In this document: one piece after another, positions 12,701-24,369 of the stretch
Numbering within the stretch: the stretch's first letter is position 1
Layout: every line of letters begins with the position of its first letter
Assembly: GCA_013398615.1 (NCBI GenBank)
Contig: VZSR01000479.1
Location: 960,352 to 1,024,351 of the forward strand
Length of the DNA: 64,000 nucleotides
Direction of reading: 5' to 3'
From: Brachypodius melanocephalos
Lineage: Eukaryota > Chordata > Aves > Passeriformes > Pycnonotidae
The notes under the pieces: generated by a model
What the model was told of the DNA's origin: nothing
The model's input: only the letters and a program-made list of their open reading frames with translations
Databases searched by the model: none
Program-made: the position numbers and the translations under genes

Positions 12701-15700
12701 GTATTCAAGAGACTGTTGATACAAACCCTAACTTTAAGCTGCAAAAATGCTGATATCAGCCTGTAAGACATAGAGCTCAAACATTTTTTTACAAAATTTA
12801 AATCAGACAATGTTCAGAAACCAACCTAGAGTGAAGCCAGATCTGAATCAGACCCAAAAGGGAAGAATTCAACTCTTACTGCCATGAGTACAAGACAAGA
12901 AGTTTGACTGCAAGAGCAGTGCTGTTATTTTGATAAAGCTTTCTGTGAGAATGAGGAGCGACGGTGACTAAAAGAAGAGATGCCTTTTATTACTCTGAAA
13001 ATGTCAATTCTAGAGACTGAAGCAGGCACTTGCTCAATCTCAGCATGTGGCTGTTCAGCCTGTGCTGGGTAAGAGGCTGTCAGGGAGGGTGCACAAGCTG
13101 TTTTCACTACCGAACAAAGAACCAATAGATGTTCACCTAAATGGTGATCTCATCACAGGATGCACAAAGTCAGATTCAGAATCTAAACCCAGAGGCAACA
13201 TCCCCAGCTAATCCTAAGAATGACCAACTATCCTTTGAGTGAAAAGGGAAGGGAGGGGAGTAGTACAGTTTTGTCCTAAAAATTAATATTCTACAGTGCT
13301 TGAAGGCTGAAGATTTTGCAGGCTGGATAGGTAAGAGATGAAGATTTCTGGTTTGTAATGAGAAACAAGGCACCTGATTTTTTTTTTCCTTATTGCAGAT
13401 AATTTACTTTTCCAAAATGCACTCAATTTCCCCCTTCCACATGCTATTTAATCATATCAAAATCATGCTTTATTTTAGAAAAGGATTATGTCAGTAATTT
13501 TCAGTAAGTCCTTTCAGGGCCCTCCTGGCATTAACACCACATTCAATATTTTCATTAATTGGGACCAGGTAGTTCAGGCCATGTGGGATTTGAGGCACAG
13601 TATTTCCCTACCACAGACTTTAATTGAGAAACCAAAGCGTTCATTCTAAATAAAAGAGGAACCAAGTACAATCAAGTATGGGCAGATTCTGAGCACAAGC
13701 ACTGCAGAAAACCCTGTCTGTCTCTGAAGCACATTCATGCTGCTGAACCATCACTCAAAACCCAAACAATTATACAGGATTATATACTAACTGCTAAAAA
13801 TGCTGTTTAAGGACACACATTTTGAAGAAGCATGAAAACCTTTTATCAGCTTTGTAAGTCTTAACAACAGGAGAAATGCTTTGAACTTGGTTGCAAATAC
13901 TGAGCTCACTTATTCCAGTAAGGAAATGGATTTCAAGATAGGGCCTATGTGAGTCAGCTTTTCACCTCTGCTTGTTATCCCAAACAGATTTCAATCTTCA
14001 GACCATCCACTACATTTCTATCAAAATGCTTGGCCTTCCACTGACAGCTTTTGAGTGCAGTTTTCCATTGTCAAATTCTTTAATAAGCAGGAGGGTTTGC
14101 AAGTAACTTAGTGTAAAATCATGTACAGTCATCATTTCCTCATTGCTTCTCCATATTTCAAATACCCTGTAATATAACATATAATCTGTTAGAGACTATT
14201 AAAGTTTTGCCACAGATGCAAACCCAGTTTGGAGTAAAGCACCTTCACTTCCAGTTCCTAATCTGAACAAAAGAGGTTTTAGAAAAGCAAGCTATGGATA
14301 TTGATCAAAAATCTCTGCTCTGACTTGCCACACTTTTACCTTTAACACTGGATTCAAGTAAACCTAAACTATGGAAATATGACACGAGCATTAAAAAATA
14401 GATATAATTTTTAAGTATATAATTTATATTTTAAACCAGTCCTTTTTGTCTCCCTTCTTATTCAAGTTTCACAGCATACATATGGGTATGAATAAGCAAG
14501 GGATTTTTCACCCTTACTTCATGCACAGCAGCTTGAAAAATGTTTCTGATTAACATAAATGATAATACACGTACATAAGGCTGTCTTTCAAAGAGGTTTG
14601 ATAATTCATAAATGAAATGTTTACACAGATGAGGTCAAGCCAAAAGGTTTGTAATAAAAGTATTTAACGGATGTAAATCTGTTCATCACTGCTGAGGAAC
14701 ATGGGATGACTTCAAATATTCACTACTGAATGTGCTCGGTACACATTTAGAGCAACTTGCATGAATTCTCATTCCAATTTTTAATTACTATGCAGTCTGT
14801 AAAAATAAAAAAAATCAAGAGTCAGATTGCTCTTTTTTTCTTTTATCAGAACAATTAACATTAATGACATATTTCTTCCCAGGCACTTCTACACATTCAT
14901 TATTTTTAAGAAAAATTGAATGAAGTTTGAACAAAAGTATAACAATACCTACAGATACAGATGTTTACCCTTACATATATTTCTATCAATGTTTCCTTAG
15001 CCAGTGTTCATCAGGAGCTAAAGCAAGGCTTAAGGAAAAAAACCCAAAAAACCAAAAAAACCCCCAAATACCAGGCAATTTCTTTTAAAAAATATTTATA
15101 GCATGTTGGGTTTTTTTCCAGATGCAATTTTCCTCTTGGACTGTATACAGCTTTACTTGCATAACTTAGTTGTTGTGGTTTTGTGAGACCATAAAATGAG
15201 GACAAGGACTTCATACAATTAAACAGACCTTGGTGGCAGGAAGGAAAGACAATGAATTTGTTTTCACTTGAAACTTTTAGACAATTCATGTCTCTTGCAG
15301 CCTACCCTGGTTTTTCACCTACCAGAGAACAACATAACCAAATTTGTTTTGTTTTTCCTAGGGTTTCCATGGCTTTAATTTCTATCTCAATCTTAAAATC
15401 AAATATTAAAATTAAACAGCCACCCATCACATGGAGATGCAGACATTTAGTTTTCTGGATTTATTAAAATCTACTCACACTGATAACAGCACAGGGAGGT
15501 ACGATTTGGCATGGTAAACACAGGTTTAACAGCCTAATTGCTTGGATTTTTTGTGGATCATTATGCTAATACCTCTGCAGCAAAGTGCTAAATCAGAATT
15601 CCCATCACAAAGAATTCTCCCTGGTGACTGAAAAGAGAGAACTGGGACATCCTGGGGTGATGGGAAGAGATTTCTCTTCAGGGACACACCAAAGGGTTTT

Positions 15701-17258
15701 TCAAACCCACAAGACCACAGAGCTCTGCCAAAGGGAAGAAAGCAAAGCCTGACACAAACCATCAGGAATTACAGCTTTGCCTGCCTAAACCAGGGACTCC
15801 AGCCAACGACACTCTGCCCTACAAGGGTGCTTGGGAGGAAGATGGATTCATACAGGACGAGATCCTTAAGATGAGGTGGATTCATACAGGATAAAGACAC
15901 ACTCTGTACACACAAATATGTATGAACGATTTTGTTTTGTCCAGAATTCAACTGGACCTTGAGATAAACCTCATTATTTTGTCCTCCACTGTACCTTATG
16001 CTCCCTTAAATATATTCTCCTATGTAAACAAATCTGACCCTGATCCCCCAGGACACCCAAACCTGCTCTGACTCCACATCCCCAGACTCACAGATCTGCT
16101 ACAAAACCAGGCTTGTTTGGAGGAATAAGAATGTCATCCTGGCAAGGTTTTTGCTTTGGTAAAATAAAGGCCAAATGAGATGTTTTCCATGATAAATATG
16201 AATTTTGAAAGAAGCAAATATAATTTGAAATTTTTGATCCACCAATAAACTAGGTAAAAGAAAAAAAAAAGCTATCAACATAGTTAGTTTGTTAGCTCCT
16301 TAAGGCACTAATATTTTCTTCTGTTTCCTGAAAAAGTTCTGTTACTGTTTTCTCTGATCCATGTCCACATTTGATCACCAAAAATGCAACTTCACCACAC
16401 AGCAGATGTGTCATTAACTATTTCTGAAAAAAGGTGAAATAAAATCACCCAGCATGAGAAGACTATGGAATAAGCCAACACTAGCAGATGGTGTTTATTT
16501 TGTCACTGCTTGTGTTAAAAATTGTCACCTATTTCATCAGTACCTATAAGGTAGAAGCTTCATGCAAAAGGTGGAAAAGCTATTTTTTATAAGCTGTCAC
16601 AGGACTCCTTAAAATAAAATGTCCTCTGTTTGTAGCTTCCAGTTTTTAGGACATGGTGCATTACACAGGAGATCGATTTGTATAAATCTGAGGTGATCAA
16701 GTGTTTTGCCAGCAGCTCAGCCTTTCATCACTCCACCTCTTGTGTTTCTTAAGCAAATTTCAAATCCTTTATTTCCAACAGTGGTGCTGTTCAGACAAAT
16801 TCTGTAACGTTGCTCTTAGAAGAGGAACCTGGTAGAACTGTCAGTTAGCTTGTTTTCTTCTAGGACCCCCTATGCTAGAGAGTTTTACTTTTCTCTCAGG
16901 ATTTCCCACATTTTTGCTATTTTATTTTATCACTCACTTTTTGGCTGTGTGGTTTCCATTCTCTGGCTGACAGTTTCTTAACAAAACAGTTACACGAAGA
17001 GTAATTGCACAACCCAGACTTGGCTGCTTAAAGAAATCACTGCTAAAATCCAATGATAAACCCAAATCTTGGAGGTTTGAAAGAACATCCACTTGAATTT
17101 CCACCTAAAAATCCCCTGTTCATGCACTGCAACTTGATTGACTCAATTCTTTCTCTCTCCCTGTCCACATTATACCAAGAGCTGACCCCTTTACCTTTGT
17201 CATTTAATGAGGCCTCTCAGTGTCCTATTCATGTCATACCCTAAGCAGCACACTTTTA
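9721..17258. other. Non-coding stretch, no gene seen
   Basis: AT-rich unique sequence. Minor structure only: a short interrupted TCTA-like tract near 12,534-12,570, an A/C-rich run near 15,040-15,067, and a 14-bp direct repeat (ggattcatacagga) at 15,844-15,857 and 15,878-15,891. Open frames are all short and have no recognisable content. Confidence 0.6.
15844..15891. repeat. Short direct repeat, 34-bp period
   Basis: The 14-mer ggattcatacagga occurs twice, starting at 15,844 and 15,878, in the same orientation. It is a small local duplication with no obvious function. Confidence 0.6.
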
Positions 17259-17353
17259 CATTTATATATATGTATATATAAAAGGACATATTTTTATATA
17301 AATATATATTTATGTATTTTATATATATTTATATATTATATATACGCACACAC
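17259..17353. repeat. TA-rich low-complexity tract
   Basis: An interrupted (TA)n/TTTATA tract runs from about 17,259 to 17,342 and ends in a short CA-rich tail (cgcacacacaaaac). It encodes a meaningless hydrophobic Y/I/L-rich open frame, which is an artefact of the repeat. Such tracts are prone to length polymorphism and cruciform formation. Confidence 0.8.
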
Positions 17354-17524
17354 AAAACATCATACTTCTGGAATGCTTAAAAAATTAATTATTTTGATAA
17401 ATTGCTGGAATGTTGTTACATTATTTTATGGTTCTGAAAAGAAACCAGGGCTGGTCTGGTTATTTTGTTTGTTAGATTTTGGTTTTAATTCTAAATTCTT
17501 ATTTATGACATAGATTTGAGATTT

Positions 17525-17557
17525 GGGGTCGAGGGGGGGCAAGAGGGTCAGGGTGGG
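17525..17557 (+). other. Putative G-quadruplex motif (five G-runs)
   Basis: Five runs of three or more G (17,525-17,528; 17,533-17,539; 17,545-17,547; 17,551-17,553; 17,555-17,557) are separated by loops of 4, 5, 3 and 1 bases. This satisfies the canonical G3+N1-7 quadruplex rule with one spare run. It stands out in an AT-rich, G-poor neighbourhood and lies about 180 bp after a TA-rich tract. Folding in the cell is inference. Confidence 0.7.
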
Positions 17558-17559
17558 TT

Positions 17560-20190
17560 GTTTGTTGTCGTTTTTTAAATCTCCAAAATTCCTCTTTCAG
17601 AAAAGAGTACTCAGAAATGGTGAGATTTAAGACTGCTCCAAATACTAGTGAGGGGAGATATTTTTCTGTAAGACATTTTTATTGTCCTTCTTTCTAGAGT
17701 CAGAACACGGATCTGACAACAATTCATCTGCCTGTATTTCTGAATCACTGACCATTCTAACACCCACGTTCATCACTTCATCTCCTTTTTGTGGCTGCAC
17801 CAGCAGCATCTGTGACCTTAGAAAAGCAAAGGCAGAGCAGATGAAGAAACCCATCATTTTATCAGAGCACTGCAAAGCAATCTGTGCTCTACATGAGCAC
17901 ACATGAGGACTGGGTACCTTTGAAATGCAAAGTCTAAGGGCTCTACTCATGGAGATACAAAGAGTCCTCTTCTGTTGACACAACATGCACACTGCAAGCT
18001 CTGCAACACGATTTGGATGCATCCTGAGCCAGCTGAGGCTTTAAACCAAGGTTAGTGCCATCTGTCTGGTTTTGGCAGCATCCAGACTGATGTAAAAAAT
18101 CCTGTGGCACTGTTTAAAAGGAGCCAGAGATAAAGCATGCTTTTGGTCAAGTCCCTGGAATTATTAACATCCAAGATTTGGTTGATATCACCAGGAAGCA
18201 CATCTGGGTCAACAAGCTCACTGCACCTTCCTCATCACATTTAGAGCATTCAACAAACTATTTCACTACTCAGATCAGATTTAGCATGGCCAAGAAATTA
18301 GACTCATAAAAGTCACAAAAAGTACTAAGTTTTTCTGTTGCTTGTCTCAGTTCAGTTCTTTTCTTAAATGCATGTTAAATCAAGCCAGTAGCAAGCATTA
18401 ATGTTACCAAGTATTTTTGAGTTGTGATATAGTTAATAATACATTTGCACATTCTTCTTAATTTCTAGAGCCCTGAACAAACACCAAAAGTACCAAAACT
18501 TGAAAGCAATATGTCAATTAAATTTGTTTGAATTGGGAAGAGTATCAGATTGCAAAAAAAAAAGGAGTAAACCAGAGAGAAACAATATTTTGTTTCTATA
18601 AAAGCCTCAAAACTTCAAAAGAGGAAAAACATTGTTCAGCTGGATGCAATTTGTTAGGCAAAACGTTTCTTTTATCTTGGAAAATGCATTCAAGCATTAT
18701 TCCTTGAGATTTAGTACAGCCTAAAATAGCGTAACCCACTGATTTCACCTGTCCCAAAATCCCCCTGCAACACCAATAATCAAGAGTGCTTCAGAAATGC
18801 AGAGAGATGTACAGGATCATTTCCAATCTTTATTAATTTCATCTTTATTACCACCCACACACGCACCACCTTGGGAGGTTTTTAGCACTGTCCATCAGCA
18901 CTATGGAAATTTAATTGCTCTCCCAAAAGCTCTGTCTCTCACTCTTCTGAGAAGTGTGGAAACACAACAAGGACTCCTCATCTCCACTTTGAAAACACAC
19001 TGAACACTCATGGGCTGCATTCACTAGGAAACGGTCACAGATGCTCAGCACTTTCCAGAATTTGATTTAAGAAACTGTTCCAGTACTTGCCCAGACACTG
19101 AGATTCAAAGAATAATGCAATTCACTAGCTTTTTACAAAAAAACAATCAAACAATTATGGAAAGAAGTACATCAGAAAATGAGGGTGATGAGAAAACCCC
19201 GGTCTCATTTGAACATTAAGCAAGCAGAGTATTATTCCTGGTTAGGGCCCTCATCTTGCAAAGCATTTAGTTAAGTGTTTAAAAAAAAGCCCAAGCAGTA
19301 AGGTAGCTTTCATGTATGTACTAGGTCAGAGGTGCGATGGAAGAAAACAACAAAATCCATCTTTCATCTCATCAGGCAACCAAATACAAGGTAAAATTTG
19401 CCAAGTCGAGGACAAAAGGCTTTATCAAAACCAGCCCTTGCTAATTTAGCAAGGGCACATGCTGACACTACAGTCAGTATAAGTGTACATTTCCAGTGAA
19501 TGAAAATAATTTTTGAATTCAAGAAATATCAAGAGGAAGATGGCAGCGAATAATTACAGTTGCACTAAAATTCCTTGAAAAGTCTTTTGATTTATATTAC
19601 TACAGCCTGGCAATTTTTTTCTTTTGCTAAAAAAGTGCATTGCAGGCTTTTTTTTCCCCCAAACATCCTCTTTCTCCCAAAGGAGTTTTACTCTCAGGGA
19701 AGCACAAGTGTGAATGTGTGTGGGGAGCAATGGCACTTCAAAAACCCCTGTCCAGCATTGCACAATTCCCTACAAACCCACAAAACCCAACACAACCCCC
19801 TGAGTGTTTTGCACAGCCCCTAAGATACAAAACTTCAGGGTCACAAAAAGTGTGACTGTCTCATAGTCTTAGATCAAAAAAAATTCAAGTCAAGAATGAA
19901 GATGAACAGAGTTAAATCTTTCACTCAAAAGTCTGATTCAGAAGAATCTCTGAAGAAACTTGTGTCCCATGCAAACCTTTACCAATGGAATACAACATAT
20001 GCAATTGCCTTTGTGAAAATACAGGTGCAGGTACCATTTTGTTTTAAAATGATGACTGTGAATGTCCAGATCTGGCATCTCTTCCATGTCTTAGCTATCC
20101 TCCTCACATGGAATGAGCAAGATCAGCTCAGGGAAAACAGCTCCTTCACCACCCAGCCATGTCTCCCAGTGAAAAACCCCTGAATCAGTT
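17560..20190. other. Non-coding stretch, no gene seen
   Basis: Unique AT-rich DNA. A 125-codon open frame on the minus strand (17,645-18,022) overlaps a 74-codon one on the plus strand. Neither shows a known domain or exon-like boundaries. Confidence 0.55.
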
Positions 20191-20480
20191 CAATCCAACC
20201 AGGAAGGAAATACTCAACAATGAGATAGAAATCAGTAGTAGAAATCAGGTTTATTCAACAGAATATAAACATGGAGGAAGAAAAACCACAACCAACCCAA
20301 ATCCCACAACACATAATGCACATAACATACACACAACAAGATTTAGCATTGCACAACACACAAATTCTAAACTAGGTTCTAAGTTTACAAAGAATACAGT
20401 TGAAGCAAAATAAAAACCTTACGTATTAGAGAGTTCTTTGTCTCAGCCAGCTGCTGCCAGCTTGTCTGTCTGTCTTTCAA
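20190..20480 (-). mobile_element. Possible old LTR fragment, reverse strand
   Basis: Read on the minus strand, this block is T/G-rich and contains a polyadenylation-like word, gaataaacctgatttc (around 20,246-20,261), about 200 bases after another T-rich aataaa-like area, followed by a T-rich stretch resembling an R-U5 end. It differs in composition from its flanks: on the plus strand it is A/C-rich with many cac/aac words. No TG...CA ends or target duplication could be fixed. An alternative is a simple low-complexity region or the 3' end of an unannotated transcript. Confidence 0.22.
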
Positions 20481-23400
20481 TTTCTCAGAAAGGTGTGTGT
20501 GAAAATCTAAATGAAATAAAACAAATAACATTTTAGAGATGGTTCTTCTTTTCTTCCATTCCATTCACCTTTGGTGCAATACAGCCACTAGAATGTTTCA
20601 CCTCCTCCCACCCAAAGCATTCCTCAATGGTAAGTAAAAATACATTACTCAATATTATCTGGAGATAAAGAATTCTTTTGTCTTGTTATCAATGACATAA
20701 AAAGGCAGATTGAGTAGCAGTAGTTTGGTGCAATCTTGCTTTGCAGGCAGTCCATATACCCACTGTCAGCATCATTAACCACAAAAAGGCCTGAGTGCAT
20801 AAAAACCTCTCTCAAATCTCTCTTTGGGTAGAACTTAACCCAAAGGCCAGCAGAGTTTCCATACAAGGCTGTACAGGAGATGCTTAAGTTCATACTAATT
20901 TATTTTCAGTTACTCCTATAGTCAAATACATATCATTACACACTTCTAAAAGATAATTTTTGTTCCCTAAAAACAGACTCCTAAGATACATTTTGAAAAT
21001 GGACACTTTCAGCTGTAATAAATAATTTCTTACAAGTTTTTTGCAGCAGCATTATGACTTTTACATTGACTCTCAACATAATCAAAGCTCACTCTGCTGC
21101 ATCTCCACAAGGAACAAGTGAAACTCTATTGTAGCAAGGGGATTTTTTTTCTGTTTTGTCTCAAAAACTTTCCAGCTTTAGGAAAACAGATTTTAATACA
21201 TACACATAAAAAAATCCCTTTACTTTTGAATCTATTTTCTCTTAGACTAAAAAGAAAACTAAAATAATCCTGGATTTTGAAAACATGACATAATCAGGGA
21301 GTCCCCTTACATTTGAAAAGTTCAAAGCCAATTGAAAATTATTATCAAATTTCATAATAACATCAGGAAAATTTTCACATGTAGTAAACAGAAAACATGG
21401 AACCTACTTTTATTCATTTACATAATTTTCCTTGCAAAAACCAGCAAGTCAAGAAGCCAAATAATTAATGCACAGTCACTAATCCTCGTTTTCACTGTCT
21501 GTAAGTTTTCACTGGAAAATAATTTTACTCAGTGCATCTCACGTTCAAATCTTTCATAATATTTATAAGATAATAATTTAATCTTTCACCCAACACTCAA
21601 ACAAATCAACAGTGAAAATGTGTTCTGTAAACACAGCAATTTATTACATGCAAAGAAAAAAGGCAACACATTGACACAAATAAAAAAAGGCTGACCAAGA
21701 CAATAGGAAATAAATCACTTTGCACGCTAGACAACAAATTAGCTATTTGTTAGGAGCAAAAATAATTTGCTTGAAGTGGCATAATGTGAGAGAATGACAG
21801 CTCCAGAGTCTTACATCTCTGGCTTTGGGGGGAAAAGAATTGCAAGGGACAAGTTACAAACAATAAAAACCAGGTAGAATTTACCGAAATGGCTCAATGT
21901 CTCCCTGCCACACATGAAGTTAAATTTTGATAAGGTACAACTATAAGACTTTTTTGGGTACTTTGGCTCTCATCTAATTAGTTCAGCTTTATTTTGATGG
22001 TACAGACTTTTGATTTAAAAACAAGAAAGGAAAAAAAAAAAAAAGATTTTCAGGAACACTTATGAAGAAAGAAGATTCAAAGAACAGCATACAAGTCAGG
22101 CAAAGAAATGTGAAGGGCAGAGCACTGTGGATACCAATGTGAAAATGCTGGTAAATAAAACATCATTGCAAATTTCTTGTTTTGGTATTACCAGCAATTT
22201 TTCCCTGAAACAAAGTACTGAAAGTTGGTATTATTTTCATATTTTAAAAATGGGAGAAATTAAATATAACTAAACACATGCATATGTAGGAATATGTCAA
22301 AGAGGAAGTAATGGAGTTGTTTTGTTAAGCTTTTCTCCTTTTCTGTGTGAGAATGGAACCAAACTCAAAACCAGTGCAATTCTACAGTACTTACAGTCAA
22401 ATTAAACCATTTTAGCAGTTTGCAATTATATTATTTCTGTTACATTCCATCCTATAACACACAAAGTTTTGAAATATCTTTAATGTCTCTGTTTCTATTT
22501 TAATACAAGTTTTAGCTTTCATTTCTCTTTTATGAGGAAAACCAGAATTAATTCATCAACAATTCATTTATTGACATTCTATCACATTACCCTTTAAGCT
22601 TGTATATGTTACTGAATCTGCTATTTTCCCTTTCACCTGTCTGTGGCCACCTTGGGATATTTAATCCTTGTAAAGGACACAGATGAGGACAACAAATTGT
22701 TCACCCAAGGAAGCTGAACCATCCCTCTTTTCATGGGAAGAACCTAAAACTAATGGCAAAATTTCAAGTTTCCAAGTACTGTTTCTCCAAGAAAAAAAAA
22801 AGAAATTTGTCACCAATGCATGAAAGAATATTTAAATGTTAAGACCCTTAAAATTAGTGTCATCTGAAGGGAAGCCTCCATGGGTATTACCTTCCTTTGA
22901 CACTCACAGGGAGTTAAACCTAATTGCATTTAGGGTTACCTCTAGCAGCTACACTTGGAATCAACCATCCTCAGGAGAACTATTCTAACTAATCTACTCA
23001 TTAGGCTTTTATTCAGATTCAGTACAGCCTTTTATAAAAAAACATCTTGAAGGGATAGTAGTGGATTTTGTAATTGTCAGACAGGAAAGAGCAGACTACG
23101 ACCTACAATCTTTGGCTTTACCAAAAATTAGGAAAAGAAAATCTTTTGTAAGTAAATCTTTAGAAATTTAAGTTAATTTTAGTCCTTATCAGACACTACA
23201 GTTGTATCTGGAAAGGTACAACCTGTGTGAATTTCCTGTGCTCCTCCCATACATTCCCTTAAAATACAAACTCTCCCAGAGTAACTGGTAGGCAGAAGGA
23301 AACCTGTTTTCTGTCCTTGCCTTTCAGAGCAGCAGTTTTTGGTTTGCTGTCTCAAGCCCTAGTTTAAGCCGAAAGCCAATGCTGGTACAGCTGATTTTAG

Positions 23401-23650
23401 ATACCAGTACAAATCCTGGCAGCACCTTTTGAAATCAGCCATTGTAATTCCTGCCCCACTCTCCCACCAGGAACAAGGAGTTCAGACCAGCTCCTTGCCT
23501 TCTGCATATTTGAAATATTTCTCCAAATTCTCTCCCAGCACAACAGCCTCCTGCCACTCTGAGGAGATCCATTTCCCCCCACAATTGGGAGGCACCTCTG
23601 GGCACCAGCAGCCAGAGGTTCTGCTCCTCAGGGTCCCAGTGCAGGGCTTG
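20481..23650. other. Non-coding stretch, no gene seen
   Basis: AT-rich unique sequence with a poly-A run near 22,030. The last few hundred bases (about 23,400-23,650) are more GC-rich and hold overlapping open frames on both strands with no recognisable domain. These bases are the insertion site of the LTR that follows. Confidence 0.55.
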
Positions 23651-23654
23651 GCAG
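23651..23654. repeat. Target-site duplication, left copy (gcag)
   Basis: The four bases gcag sit directly before the LTR's TG start and are repeated directly after its CA end at 24,366-24,369. A 4-bp duplication is typical of gammaretrovirus-like (ERV1) integration. A 4-mer match alone could be chance; it gains weight by abutting both canonical ends. Confidence 0.55.
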
Positions 23655-24234
23655 TGATGATATGAGGGTTAATAAAATTCTAAACTAAAATCGGGGGAAG
23701 GTGGAATGGGTGAGGTGAGGTGGCCAAGACAACTGAGCCTTGGACACAGAGAGGAATGTAGATCCATTATCTTTGGTAATTCACGTGTGACTTAGCTTGG
23801 CACAGAGAAGTAGATTTGGTCTAGGTAGAAATATACCTATCATGATAAGCATTATATGATTATTGTTTAAATAAGAATCAGGAAATTATATTTGTGGAAG
23901 TTTATGTTAATTATAGTATAGAGATAATGATGATTGCCTTTAAAAATTATAATCTCCTAGAATGGTGGTGGTTAGAGGGAACTGGTGGACAAGGTGCTGA
24001 CTGCTGGCCAGCTGCACCTTGGAGGGACTGAACATTAGCATACTCATTGTTTTAGTTGACTCAAGTGTGGCTTTGCCTGGGTAATAAATCAAAATGGATT
24101 GTTCTAAGTGGACAAGGGTTGGAGTAGTATTGTTTTAACCAAAATCAGGGGGGGTTAGTAACTAGGGAAGGAATGATCAGCGTTAGGTACTTACGGGGGC
24201 AGAGTAAGGGGAGGAATACATTAAAAGCCGATAC

Positions 24235-24241
24235 TATAAAA
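24235..24241 (+). promoter_or_regulatory. TATA-like box of the solo LTR
   Basis: tataaaa lies 66 bases upstream of the LTR's AATAAA, in the expected U3/R arrangement. Activity is unknown. Confidence 0.5.
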
Positions 24242-24306
24242 TTCATAAGCACCTGTGTAATTCAGGCACGTGATTTGGAGGCTGCCCCCCTGTGTCCCGG
24301 GCACCC

Positions 24307-24312
24307 AATAAA
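24307..24312 (+). terminator. Polyadenylation signal of the solo LTR
   Basis: AATAAA is followed by a likely CA cleavage area and a GT-rich stretch (gcgtgattgtatgttt), the standard layout of an LTR 3'-processing site. Confidence 0.6.
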
Positions 24313-24365
24313 GCACCAACATATGATTGCCTCTGCGTGATTGTATGTTTCTTCCTCCGCTAACA

Positions 24366-24369
24366 GCAG
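24366..24369. repeat. Target-site duplication, right copy (gcag)
   Basis: Directly follows the LTR's terminal CA and matches the four bases before its TG start. Confidence 0.55.

Larger units (their letters stand above)
23655..24365 (+). mobile_element. Solo ERV LTR, 711 bp
   Basis: The element starts with TG (tgatgatatgag...) and ends with CA (...ctccgctaaca), and is bounded by gcag on both sides. It has LTR promoter and 3'-processing layout in the right order: TATA-like tataaaa at 24,235-24,241, then AATAAA at 24,307-24,312, followed by a GT-rich stretch to the end. U3 would be about 580 bp, with a short R and U5. No gag, pol, env, primer-binding site or second LTR adjoins it, so it is best read as a solo LTR left by recombination between two LTRs. 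The 4-bp duplication and layout suggest an ERV1-like family; the family name cannot be given. The exact start is uncertain by a few bases because TG recurs at 23,658 and 23,663. Its promoter could in principle still be active in the plus direction. Confidence 0.75.

Noticed and set aside
17220..17513. 97-codon Tyr/Ile-rich open frame
   Set aside because: Most of it translates the TA-rich simple tract.
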